Of a DNA stretch of 64,000 nt, positions 1 to 12,058 are shown piece after piece. The notes beneath the pieces are model-generated. The model was not told the DNA's origin. It did no database searches and saw only the letters and a program-made list of their open reading frames with translations. The stretch covers positions 1,775,601 to 1,839,600 of the forward strand of contig CAJFCJ010000006.1 in NCBI GenBank assembly GCA_904063045.1, in the 5' to 3' direction. This DNA comes from Dimorphilus gyrociliatus (taxonomy: Eukaryota > Annelida > Polychaeta > Dinophilidae). Position 1 is the stretch's first letter, and the number at the start of each line of letters is the position of its first letter. The position numbers were made by a program, and so were the translations under genes.

Positions 1-6
1 ATAAAC

Positions 7-102
7 CTTTTTCACTTCAAATCGTTTTCTTGGCCCTTTATCACTAGCGGTTCCAGGACCGGTAGAATTTTCTGTATCTACCTCCATCTGTGCGGCAGCC
101 AT
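7..102 (-). CDS. RBX1: RBX1 RING-box protein, first coding exon only
   Basis: RBX1/ROC1 is the RING subunit of cullin-RING ubiquitin ligases; it recruits the E2 to the cullin C-terminus. Only the first exon lies in the window. From the ATG at 102-100 the minus strand reads MAAAQMEVDTENSTG... and ends in KKRFEVKK-type sequence (here RKRFEVKK) at position 7, followed by a GT donor at 6-5. Animal RBX1 has the same acidic N-terminus and FEVKK just before the tryptophan that starts its beta-strand, and an intron here is plausible. The RING itself lies off the left edge, so zinc ligands cannot be checked. It is divergent with the DHHC gene, with 87 bp between start codons. RBX1 is preferred over RBX2 because of the MAAA...FEVKK signature. 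Confidence 0.9.
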
Positions 103-189
103 TTTTCCCGGAAATAGTATATATAAGCGATAAACTGAGCGAAACCGCGATTATCGAATCGAATATATCGATTTCCGCTAACAACAAAT
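103..189. promoter_or_regulatory. Very short divergent promoter, RBX1 / ankyrin-DHHC gene
   Basis: Only 87 bp separate the two start codons. The interval contains a TATA-like tatataag near 117-126 and AT-rich ATCGATT/TCGAATCG stretches. Both 5' UTRs and the shared promoter must fit here or overlap the coding exons. No unique factor site can be assigned with confidence. Confidence 0.5.
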
Positions 190-2467
190 ATGGCGACATC
201 AGAGCAACTTGGTTACAACATGAGTTCTCTTCCAGATTTAGAAAAAAATGAACAAGGGTGTTCTATGCCTTTGGATAATAGAAGACAAGAGATGATCGAA
301 CAGGGACCGTCAATTTTTGACATGATTAAGGCTGGGTAGTTGTTTTTTTTTTATAAACACTTGTTTGATTAAAGAAATTGATTGATTTCTCGCCAAATAA
401 AAATCGTTGACTAAGCTTTTAATTTATCGCAGCTAATCCTATTAATGTTATAATATACCGATAGTAATTATAGTCTGGTGTCTTTTTCAGGCTGTTGGTC
501 CCTCTCCAAACTATGATTGAACATCTTGGGCCTGAAGTGTTGTCTAGACGCGATGAAAAGGGTCATACACCGGCACATTGGGCTTGTCTCGGGGGCCATA
601 CTGTTATTCTTAGACATTTAATTGACTGTAAGGCTCCGATAAATTTACCGAGTGAAGATGATCGAAAACAAAAGCCCATTCATTGGGCTTGTGTGAATGG
701 TCATATTCAAATTGTTGATATCTTGCTACAAGCCGGTGAAAGTATCGATGATACGGACGCAAAAGGGTGTACACCACTCATTGTATCTAGCCAATACGGG
801 CATACCGTTTTAGCTGGATACCTATTAGGCAAGGGAGCAAACAAAGACGCTGTAGATGTTGACGGAGATACAGCCCTTCATTGGGCGGCTTTTAAAGGCC
901 ATAACGAGCTCATGAGACTTTTAGTGTATTCAGGATTAAGCCCACATCATAGAGACAGTTATAATCAAACACCTCTACATTTATCCTGTATCAATGGAAA
1001 TTTAACTGCTGTTAAGGAATTGTGTGAAATGGACGAAGTAGAAATTAATATTGAAGATAAACACCAAAAAACTCCATTAATGTTGGCATTAGGTCGCAAA
1101 CATATGAATATTGTTAATTATTTGAAGGAACATGCTAAACAAAGAACCTCTTTCTTACCTCGGATCGATTTGAAGTAGGCTAAAATTAATATTGAGATAA
1201 CACACCCACATCGTTGATTAACGTAAACTTTGTTTTATCTTTTGTAGGTCTCTTGTTTTTGGACCTCCTGGCAATAGTAAATTCGCACTAGTATTTTTTA
1301 TAGTAAATGTATTATTCTGGGGGTATCCGATGTATCTCTTTAAGGTAAATTTTTTAAGATTTATATAAAGATTGCTTTTTTTTTTTTAAATTATCTTCCT
1401 TATTCATATCTCTCATCTGATTTTGATTTACCATTTTTAAGTGCCTACCTCACACATATTATGAAACTTCCGGCCTACATATACTCTTTTGGATTTTGAA
1501 TGTTATTATGTGGATCTGCCTTTACCATGCCAGTACTATTGATCCTGGTTTCCTTCCAAGAAATGTTCCAGAATACGATGAGGCTATAAAAAGAGTAGCT
1601 AGATTTATTGATTGGAAACAAGGGGAAAATCCTTTGAGCAGATTATGCCATACTTGTAGAACTGTGCGCCCATTAAGATCGAAACACTGCAGAGTTTGTA
1701 ATCGTTGCATTAAACATTTCGATCATCATTGCCCATATATTTATAATTGTGTGGGATATAATAATCGGTAAGTTCAATTTTGTTTTTATTCAAAAATCGT
1801 TATTTATAATCACTTGAAAAATTATTACTATCCTTAATATATGCAATTATACCTTCCCACCTACTTTTCGCCCTACTATTCCTCCTAGTCCTTATATATA
1901 TTTTTTTCATGCTACATGCTTAAGATAATTAGATAATTTTATCATTTTAACAATTATTAATCTATAATTCAAATTATAATTTGGTTAGCACAATAATAAA
2001 AATCATTTTTAATGCTTTTGTCTTTGACAAACTTTAGCGCTACGCTTTTTATATTTTATACTCTTTTTTTTTATTACTTTTTGAGATGTTTTCTTATATA
2101 AAAGAAAATACAATATACAAACAGGCATTGGTTTTGGTCATTTGTTACCACAATATCAATATGTTGCCTATTGACATTTTATTGGTGCTATTATCTTCTC
2201 GTTGAATTTGGATTTGATTGGTTAACTGTTATTGGCTTTATTGAGGCGATATTCTTTGGAACTATAGCACTTGTTGTATGGAATTGCACGGTTAGTTCAA
2301 AAAGAAAATATTAGTATGGTTAACAAAGCAAAAAGAATAATCAAAAGGTCTGATAATGAATAAAGAAAAGCAGTCTCCCATCTCCTCTATATAATTAGGG
2401 AAGGGAGTTGGGGATTTTTGACAAACTTTAACTAACAAGCAGTGTGTAGCATGAAAAATTATTTCTC

Positions 2468-2498
<31 letters not shown>

Positions 2499-2953
2499 AT
2501 GTATATACGTATATATATATATATATATATAATTTCTATTCTATATATGTATAAAATTTCTAATTTTTTTCTTTAGTTACTCAATTTTCGCACTCTGAAT
2601 AAGATCCATCAAATTTCACATCTATCCATAGAATATTTAGTAATTTATTCTCTTCTCTCACGTTTTGACAAACTAATCAACATATAAAAAATAAACACAC
2701 AGGAGATTAGAATTAAGTCTCTTTTATTTTAATAAATAAAATAAACAGAAAAACGCTGCTTGGTTTTTCAAGTTGTCTGCTAACTGGTGGGTTTTGCTGT
2801 CTTACATTCGATTTCATTATGTGGAGACGGGAGAATTGGATATTAAGACCTGATTATTTCTTAGCTATTTTTTTAACAATATTCGTTATGTGGGTCGCCG
2901 GTTTTATTTCTGTTAATACGGTATTTACATAAAATAATTGGCATTTTTATCTA

Positions 2954-2984
<31 letters not shown>

Positions 2985-3221
2985 AATATTAGTGACGCTG
3001 TAAGAAAGTATTCATTTTAAATTTATTTTCTGTAGATCTACCATATGGCTACAAATATAACAACCAATGAAAGAATTAATAAAAATCGTTACGAATACTT
3101 AAAAGATGGTAAAGGTAATTTTTATAACCCATATAATAGAGGATTCTTTAAGAATGTTCTAGAGTTCTTTCATCTTCGTACGTCTCTAAGTGAAAGGGAA
3201 ATTAAATTTCTGAATGTGTAA
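190..3221 (+). CDS. ZDHHC17: Ankyrin-repeat DHHC palmitoyltransferase (HIP14/AKR1/TIP1 type)
   Basis: An S-acyltransferase that moves palmitate to cysteines of substrate proteins at Golgi and endosomal membranes; its ankyrin repeats bind substrates. Exons read: 190-335, 491-1174, 1248-1344, 1442-1767, 2125-2290, about 2750-2920, 3036-3221. The ankyrin block is in exon 2 (HTPAHWA, KPIHWACVNGH, TALHWAAFKGH, TPLHLSCINGN). A membrane segment (ALVFFIVNVLFW) follows, then the cysteine-rich domain CRTVRPLRSKHCRVCNRC and the catalytic FDHHCPYIYNCVG. Later exons supply further membrane segments and TTNERINKNRYEYL, the TTxE motif. The catalytic DHHC is intact, but the usual CPWVGNCVG is CPYIYNCVG. The tail (NPYNRGFFKNVLEFF) resembles plant TIP1 as much as animal HIP14. 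The left border of exon 6 is unresolved: the cag at 2748 would put it out of frame, so a later in-frame acceptor or an unseen micro-exon is likely. Confidence 0.88.
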
Positions 3222-3828
3222 CGAACACTATGTCATTTATAGGATTAATATATTTTTCTAATTTAGTTTAGTTTACTATAATTTTTAATGTCATAAATGA
3301 TGTATTTATGTACATATAGGTTTTCCTTATTTCTCACTTTTTTTCATACCAGTTTATTTTCCTGCTATTGTTTTAAAGCATCCAATTTTTGTTTGTTTGT
3401 TTTCTTTTGCTAATCTTTATATAAGTAAAATATTTATTACGTTTAGTTATGCCGTCGATAGTTTTTGTACAACTCATTATACAATTTATGAAATATGATG
3501 AGAAATTCAACAATTTTTTGTTAAGCTATTTTTATTAAGTAAATATACACCTTTTTTCGATATTATTTGTATTTTCCAGATGTTTTACTGATAATTTTGA
3601 TTTAAAGTCATTGTTTTTTTTTTTTTCAAAAGAAGTTTGTATTCTGTTACAATCTAAAGAAATATGAAAAACGTGTGCAAAACATGCATATACACGAACA
3701 TATTTGTTTCCTTTAACGAGTATATAAATTCAATACAAAGGATTATTGCTTGATAGAATTAAAAAAAAAGTTCATATGTGCCTTCTTTATCCTTTTGTAT
3801 AACCAGACGAAAAGGATTATTACTTGAA
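3222..3828. other. Convergent intergenic / 3' UTR region
   Basis: This lies between the 3' ends of the DHHC gene (+) and the receptor cyclase (-). It is AT-rich with homopolymer T/A runs and shows no coding structure. It probably holds both 3' UTRs. Confidence 0.5.
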
Positions 3829-6800
3829 TTACTTGAATTCGTGCTCTGCTTCCGAAGCAGCTAAGGATAGTGATGGGAGTGGTAAGTCAAATCCATCTTT
3901 TCCGATTAGCCAATAAGTAGTCATATTGCCTTTTCCTTTAACCTCTCTTTGTCCTCTGCAAGCCAATTCAAAGCCACCAAGTTCGTCTAAAAGAATCTTT
4001 GCAGTCGATTCGCTCATATGAACTCGAAGCGCTATTTATAAATAATATATATTTAATTTCTTGCCTAAATTATTAATATCTATATTAATATTTTAAAAAT
4101 ACCCATTGAAGAAGACTCCATCCGACTAGCGGTATTAACTGTATCTCCGAATAGACAATATCGAGGCATTTTAAGTCCAACAACTCCGGCAACAACACTT
4201 CCTGTGTGGAAGTAATTATAAGAATCATAATGACAGAAATTAATTTTCAAATGTTACCTGAGTGCATGCCGACTCTCAATTGTAATGTTCTCTCGGTCAT
4301 GTGTCTTATCCTAAAAGAGCACATAGCAGACAGTAGATGTAATGACATGGTTGCAATTTCTCCTGCATGACGGTTCCCATTACGTTCGGGTAATCCAGAG
4401 ACAACCATGTCTTTAATAAATTTATGTAAAAAAAGAAATGTTAGAGCTATAATCTGATATAGCAAATAATAATATATTAGCGGCTTACAAGCATCTCCAA
4501 TTGTTTCCACTTTGTAGACGTCGTAATTGTCTAGTATAGCGTCGAAGCATGTGTATAAGTCATTTAATAAGTCAACAACTTGTAGCGGAGTACTATCACG
4601 AGCAATGGAAGTGAAACCAACAATATCACTGCAAATAATGTTAAATAAATTAAAAGAAAAACCATAGAAAAGTTAGTTTGTCCAACCTAAAAAAGATGGT
4701 AACCATTGCAAATGTTTCAGGTTCAACTGGTAATCCATTTTTAAGATTATCTGCAACCTGTTTAGGCAACATTTGACTGATGAGCTCTTCCGTTTTAGCT
4801 TTTTCAAGTTGTAATTCTTTCGTTCTTTCGGCGACAATCGATTCCAAGTTGGAAGAGTATCTCTCCAACTATATAATATTTAGATTGTAATTAGATACTA
4901 CTTGTAGACGAGATTGATGGCTATTATTATTCTGTACATACCATGCTGACCAGATTATCAATTAATTCCCCTCTAACTGGATTCATACTATTTAATTGAT
5001 GAAGTATTGATCTAAAATCCGCTCTTTCGCTAGGATTTTCCCTTAGAGTATTAGCTTTCAACTAAAATAAACAAACCTTATACAAAATACTTAATGAAAA
5101 ACTTGAATATTAGCAGAACTAACGTTCAGCAATGATTTTTTTACGCTGGCTTTATCTGGTAGGCTCTCAAGAAGAACAAGAGATCGAAAAAAGTCAATAG
5201 GTTGCTCATGCTTTGATGCAGTATTTAACCAATTCTCTTTTGCAGTTTTATTTTCAGGTAGGGTTCCGTTAGCCAAGGTGTCAATTATAGTATCGACTTC
5301 AAGATAGGCTAGTTCTAGTGCAAAAGGTCCATCTCTTAGACAAACTTCTTGCAGTAGAATACCAAACCTGAAAGTTGATAATCTACTGAAATGTCATTCT
5401 ATTATAATTTTTGTAATTTACGAGTAATAGTCTCCTTCTTTGGTTCCTTTTTTTACGTCATCAAGATATTTTACTTGCTTCAAAAGTTCAGGCGCTGTCC
5501 ACAAAAGCGCGTGTTTTGCTGACGCTATTTCCGATTTCCTTGCTGATCCAGTTCTATTAAATCTCATAGTTGGACAACCATAATCTAAAGTGTAACAACA
5601 CAGTAACAATTTGAAAATGATCGACTATTAATAAAATTCAATATACCGCTAATTTTACAAGTCCATCTATTGTCGATAAGACAATTTGATGATTTAAGTC
5701 TTCCGTGTGAACCGATGGCAGTTTTGTGGAGAGCATCCATACCTCTTGCAATATCCTTTAGGATGGAAAAGCGAAAATCCCAACCCAACTGAATACTATC
5801 GTTTGCTAAAATATCATCCAAAGCTCCCTTTTATAAATAGCATAATGGTAACATTTTACCTAGATTATAAATATTAATATGTTGCAGTATACCTTCCCCA
5901 TAATTTCTGTTAGAATAGCGCAGTTTGGACTAGTTAGACAAGCTCCGACAAATGAAATTAAATTCTTATGACGTAATTGCCTTAATTCAAGGATTTCGTA
6001 TTGGATTTCTTCAACCTTTAGAGTTCTGCACTTTTCGAAAAGCTAAATATCAAAAAATGTACAAATGACTTTTGTAAAAACTGTTAATATGATCAAGAAA
6101 AGTTGTAGATTACTTTAAAAAATGACTTATTTCCCTTCCAGATGACAATGTTGTTACTATGATCAACGTCTCCTTCAGAGAATTTCGACGTTCTTAAACT
6201 GTAGAGATTTTAAAAACAATGATAATAGAAAAATTGCTGCTATTATGTTTTCACTCTCTTTTCTTGTTTGCTTTTTTTTTTTACCTGGCATTACTCTGTA
6301 AATTAGAATACATTGAAAGGCTTCTCTTTGTCATACTGACTTCGGACCAATTAACGACCCATTCTTGATTTTTGAGCGCTGCTAGATAGGCTTGTCTTTT
6401 GCTTATCCATCTTGATAAAACAAACATTGCTGTTAATAGTATCAATCCACCAATTACTGTTGGTATAGTAATGGCGAGAAGTGATATGTGACATCTTGAG
6501 CCAATATATGTTGAAATGCATTGGCAGTTGTTTGGTGAAATACAGGATCCAGTTTCATTGTTACATCCATCCCTATTTAATTACAAATATATAAGCTTTT
6601 ATAATTTCAGCATGGCACTGGTAAGTTATTAAAATCAAATGATCTTACTCGCAAATAGCCTGGTCGCAATAAGTACCTTCCCAGCCTAAATCGCATTGAC
6701 AAATATTTGGAACGAAACAACGACCATTTTTGCAGTTGTGACAAAGAATATTACTGCAATCATTACCATAATAGCCCTTGGAACACTTACATTCACCTTG

Positions 6801-9800
6801 ATTGACGCATTCTCCAAATTCAAATTTGGTTACGTCCTCAATATCTGTTCTATTTCCTCCGCAACCCTGCAAACAGGTGAACGGAGCCATTACATATTCC
6901 GATTTAATCTCAGAGCCTCTCGGATCGCCTGTTTGAGATGGGCGGAGGACTATCTTTTGCAAATCTCTGCTCCACATTCCTCTTACTGATTGATATCTTC
7001 TCAAGTTCATAAAAGACTCATTTGCAATTGGAGTGAACATAGGATTCAGAAGGACTCCTTGTAAGTATAGCGGATAATATGCTTCAACCTCAATTTCCTT
7101 TTGATCTTCTGACTCTTCGTCGCTCAATGTAAAAAATCTTGATAGTTTGGCAGCCTGAACAAAATGGTTTATGTTAGGGATATAGTAAACTTTCAATAAA
7201 TATATTGATATGATATTTACTAAAGCAGGATGGGGATTTAATTCGGACGGAACACTACCATTGATTGATACTAATACTCCCAGAAATCCGGGTCTATTTC
7301 CATGTTTATTAAAACGTATATCTCCAGATAATCCGTCAAACTTAACATCTCTCATTTTAAGAGCTAGATATTCACCAGTAACAGTTTTTTGTTCATTTTG
7401 AATAATCGTAATTGCTCGGGCATATGCCATTACGGCATCATAACCAAGAACAAATCGTGAAGCAACCTTTAAATAATTAATAATAATTAAGAAAAAATAT
7501 ATTATCAGATTATTACAAGCTCAGCAAAAATTTGAATTATAAAAAGTTCTACCTCTGGAAAAGTATACGTTGGGATTCCTCGGTAATTTATTCGATCAAC
7601 ATTGAAGTACTTTTTATATATTCTTAACAGATTGGGTTTCGTGAAACCTTCTAAATCCATGACAAAAGTAAATAATACAGCTCCATTGAAACCAACTATA
7701 CAATAGGGTTGCTGTTTAAAAAAAGCCAAAGTTATCGTCTTTAGATATTACTCATTAATAAAGCTTTTATCTTAAGTACAATTTGACATATTGGAGGTTC
7801 GTTACTAAAGGGAAATGCCCAAGCATTTGTTCCACTAAAGATCCATTGGAAACCATGCAGTCCATCAACTTTGTATCTAATTTGAATAAGATAATATTAA
7901 CAATAATATAAATAGGGTTATTTTCGACGAATAGATATTAAACTCTTACGTGATAGCAGATCTCATAACGAAGTACATTGCTGGAGGAGGAACAAGCATA
8001 TATATAAGTGTAGTTCCAGCGTTTCTCACTCTCTCCATGGTACTTTTAAGTACTTCATCTTTCCACTGCACGAAGTCTGCAGTTGTTATTTCAGGTATAA
8101 AAACCTTTTAGGTGAAAGAATACTACAATAAAAGGGAATAAGAAGTTTTAATATTGATATATACTTGATCTGAAATAATAATTCCGTGTAACTTTGCTTT
8201 ATTAAAAAATGTCTTTGACAAATCCATTGAAGTAGATCTAACAAGAACAATTTTGTTCCATTTCCTTCCCTTCATAGCTAGGAAAATACTTTGAAAAATA
8301 ACATCCTCATGATAGGAAATTCTATTATAATAAGGGTAAAGAGTTTTATCGCTAAAGTCACTGCTTATGTCCGTTGTTGACAAAAGTGGCATTTGATCCG
8401 AATTTAAAGATGGAGTAAGTTTTATTGTAAGTTGATCCAAACCAAAGCCAATAATACCTAAGATCTTCTCATAAGGTTTTGATATACTATTTTCCGTCAT
8501 CTTCTGATAGAGTTTTATGGCAGTATTAACGTCTCTACTCGTATCGAAACTTTTCATTACCATCTTCCTACCAGGTAATAAGTCAGGGTAAAGTTTATCT
8601 CTCAGATCTTCTAATGCAAATCTTGCAAATGATTCTACGTGTGGTTGAAAATCCGAATACTTTCCGCTATGGAATAAATCAATAAACAAAGCAATATGAA
8701 ATTCATTGGTGACACTTATAATATTTGTCCATTCTGATTGAATAACTTGATTGGATAGTTTACTAGTTATTTCAAATGCCAATTGAACGGATTGTATAGG
8801 GGAACAAAACGATCCTTTAAATAAACCAATACCATTTAATGTTTTAAAAGATGCGTCCTTCGATATACAAGCAGTATTAGGCTTCTTAATAATTCGAACG
8901 TCCTGTAATTATTATTTATCAATTAAGTAAAGGTGATCTAGTTACGTTTATTGATTAATTGATCTATCAACAGTAGAACTTCATTCACCCTTTTCCGTGA
9001 AAGACATAAGGTAATTAACGAACGGAATTGACGTTTCTTTCGTAATGTGATAGCATCTTTTTTTATATCAAAGAACGCTTATATCTTGCATACTTAATTA
9101 ATTTTGCTATGATAAATATAAATAGTGACAAAAATATATAAACAAGATATAGGCTTACCAATTCAGAATCTGGACCAGAGAAAATACGCTTTCCTGATAA
9201 ATCTCTTACTTCTATTTGAGGAAGATTCGGTTCTAATTGGAGATTTGCTGAAATCTTAAAAGGAATTTCTTTCTTATTTAAAAGTTTTAAGGAAACGGCC
9301 TTTTGTGCTAAAATTTAAAAAAGTAATAAAATGGATTAGTTAATGATGGTGGGCAATTTTCAATTATATTTATTACCAGTAACTTTTATAGGCCTACTAA
9401 TCAGAACAGGAGGATCAGTTCCATAAGATTTGTTATAGCTAAATAGTTGAATACCGCTCTCCGTAAAGGTATAACTTGCTTTCAAGTCTTTATAGATGCG
9501 TGGTGACCTCCACCAAGGTTGCCTAGCCATAGTTACGGTTGCGTTTAACGTTAAGGACGAATGGACATCTAATATTCGAAGATCGTTAAAGTGTACAAGA
9601 CCGTTAACAGCTGGTTTTTTTGCAACACTATCAAATGTTAGCATATCCATTCTTATATCAGTACCAACCAAACGAGCATCGGTCGAATGGAGTAATTCCA
9701 TCCTATCTCCACTATAGAAGAACTTTTTATGTCGATGTGAAACGGATAAAATAATATGGGCGGTTGAATCTAAACCTGTTGTAACCCTATCACCAGCTTT

Positions 9801-11095
9801 ATCGACAATTTCCAATGTAAGAGAGAAATTTGTATTTGCAGTGATTGTTTGTGGGGGTTGTATCACCCAACGTAACGTATACGCTTCGGCTGTATTGTTT
9901 AGAGGGCATTATTGTATAAGGAATATACTTTGCTAAGTACATTTAAGTAATTACAAGTTGTTAGAAGTTCTATAAACATACCTGTTATGACAAAAGGGTT
10001 GGAAACTGCCGATACCGTTCCTCCTCCAGGAATATGGGCTATTACTTTTAACCTTCGTTTCGTAGGTGGGAGTAACCCTGCAGGATGAGTATGATAAACA
10101 TAATCGGTTATTATTTTTCCATTTATAGCTTTTGTTGGAATCAGAAAACTTCCCCCGCCTGGCACGCACTGAAAACTATCAGGAAGAAATGAAGAGTTAA
10201 ACATTAAAAGATTAAATATATTCAATAAAGAAATCCTATTAATTTAAGAAACTATATTAAACGGAAGTTAAATAATGAATGAAAGAGTAAAGACCATTTG
10301 AAAATAGGGTAATACTCTACAAAACATAATGAATGTAAAAATTTCATGGAATATTTTTCTATAAATGCTTTTATATAATTTATGTAAATAATTTATTGAA
10401 TATTCATCAGCTAGTTTATTTTATTATTATATAATAATATCAATAAGTTTGTATTTATCTTATTATATATGAAATGATAGTCAATTAACTTGTAATTGTT
10501 TAACCTATTTTTAATAATATTTTGATTGGAAAACTAATAAAGTCTAGTTAAATTTTTTCGTATCTTTAACATCAATAGATTTCTTAAGAATATCTTCTCT
10601 TTTAGATATTCTCTTTTGCTAAGGAAACACTTACTAAAAGAGATAGCGAGCCAATCGAAGTGGATAGTCAACGGGAGATGTTGATGTTTGAAAATGGGTC
10701 CATTGACAAGCTCTACCTCCACTGTTAACCCAATTGTCCACTGTTCCTGATTCTGGTATTGTTGCTATATTTATCTTTTAGTCAAATATGTTGAAATTTT
10801 AATTAAAATGCCAAAATATTCGGTATTTTTTTATATTCATAAACAAATATAAAACTTATTATTTAAAATGAAAAATAGTTACCTTGGCCGATGCTAACGA
10901 GCCATTGGTCACTCTATTTCCATCCTTGTACAAATAGGCAATGAATGGTTCACTGGTCAATTGATTCAGCGGGACACTATAGATTTTATTAGCATCACTT
11001 GGAATATTGACTGGAGGTGAAAAAACTGGATCCCATCTTATTTCAACTTGTTCGAGAGTCAAAGTGAAAAAGTTGATGAAAATTAATGTAAGCAT
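3829..11095 (-). CDS. Receptor guanylate cyclase with repeat modules and EGF-like ectodomain
   Basis: A single-pass receptor that makes cGMP from GTP. From the ATG at 11095: a signal peptide ([16 protein letters not shown]); beta-rich modules (about 9170-11060) with a recurring D(G/A)xRVTxG core ([18 protein letters not shown]); a periplasmic-binding-type ANF-receptor region (about 6900-8900); tandem EGF-like cysteine modules (CxCxxGYYGxxC, [24 protein letters not shown]; about 6500-6850); a membrane helix ([20 protein letters not shown]); a kinase-homology domain ([15 protein letters not shown]); a dimerisation helix ([18 protein letters not shown]); and the cyclase. Cyclase motifs are intact: [58 protein letters not shown]. 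The metal-binding aspartates and transition-state residues are present, so it should be active. About 20 short exons, all on the minus strand and in phase where tested. EGF modules between the ligand domain and the membrane are not usual for natriuretic-type receptors. The ligand is unknown. Confidence 0.85.
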
Positions 11096-12058
11096 ATCAG
11101 CGATTGCTGTAAGATTGACGGACAGACCGTTTTATTCTCGACGCTAGGCGACGCCTATACTCTTTGTTACTCTATGTTTCTGTTTTTTCTTTCTTTCTAG
11201 CTCTCTCGACAGTCTCCGTCCCCTCTTTTATATTTCTTACTGAGTTTTTTATTATGCCTTTAGATGCTTTCATATGCAAATGATTTATAACTTTCCCCTA
11301 AAGTTTGTCAAAATTCTGAAATTTTCTCTCTCGGTAATTATACATTTATCATACATACTTTTAAATTGGAAATACTACGCTAATAATATCAAATTGCATT
11401 GTTGTCGAGAAGTATATTTGTTTCAATTACCGGTCCGAGGAACAGTTTGTCACATGTCTGAAAGTTGCACCTCATGTACTTAATTAATCAACAGGTACAC
11501 CTTCTCTTAATGAAGAATAATTAAGATACAACAAACTAAAGCCTCCCAGCTATAGACATGCAAACATAAAAAAAACATTTTGCGAAATATACAGTTATCT
11601 TCGACTAAAATGAAAAGTTTGGTGTCAGCTTAACTAAAATTTCCTCAGGGTTAATTTTCCTAAGCTTCACTACTGTGTGTGTAATTGTGTTCAATAAATT
11701 TACTCAACGCGTCTAACTATTACATTACTTGTTGACAGAGACATCCATCTAATGAATATTACTGATAGTTGGATGTTAGGCCTAAATAATTGTTTAACCC
11801 CTTTTCCCTTTTCTACGAAGATATCGCTCAATAAAATAAACAATATACTGTAAAGAGAATAGAAAAAAAAGATTGGATATATTATATGTACGAAAATACA
11901 GGATATACATATAAAAGCATGAATAATAAATGTTTATTATTAATAATAAAATGATTGACAATGTCTAAATAATTAATTTCAAGTAATATATGTGTATACG
12001 TTAGAAAGATTAATATATCTATAAAAAACTAATCAAGTTGAGAGAGATTGTCCTTCAC
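11096..12058. other. Intergenic region, no gene seen
   Basis: It lies upstream of the receptor cyclase and downstream of the transporter, both on the minus strand. It has a CT-rich patch near 11185-11230 and otherwise AT-rich DNA. A 69-codon open frame at 11274-11483 has no recognisable features and is probably chance. Confidence 0.5.

Noticed and set aside
11274-11483. 69-codon open frame
   Set aside because: AT-driven composition, no motif and no splice context.
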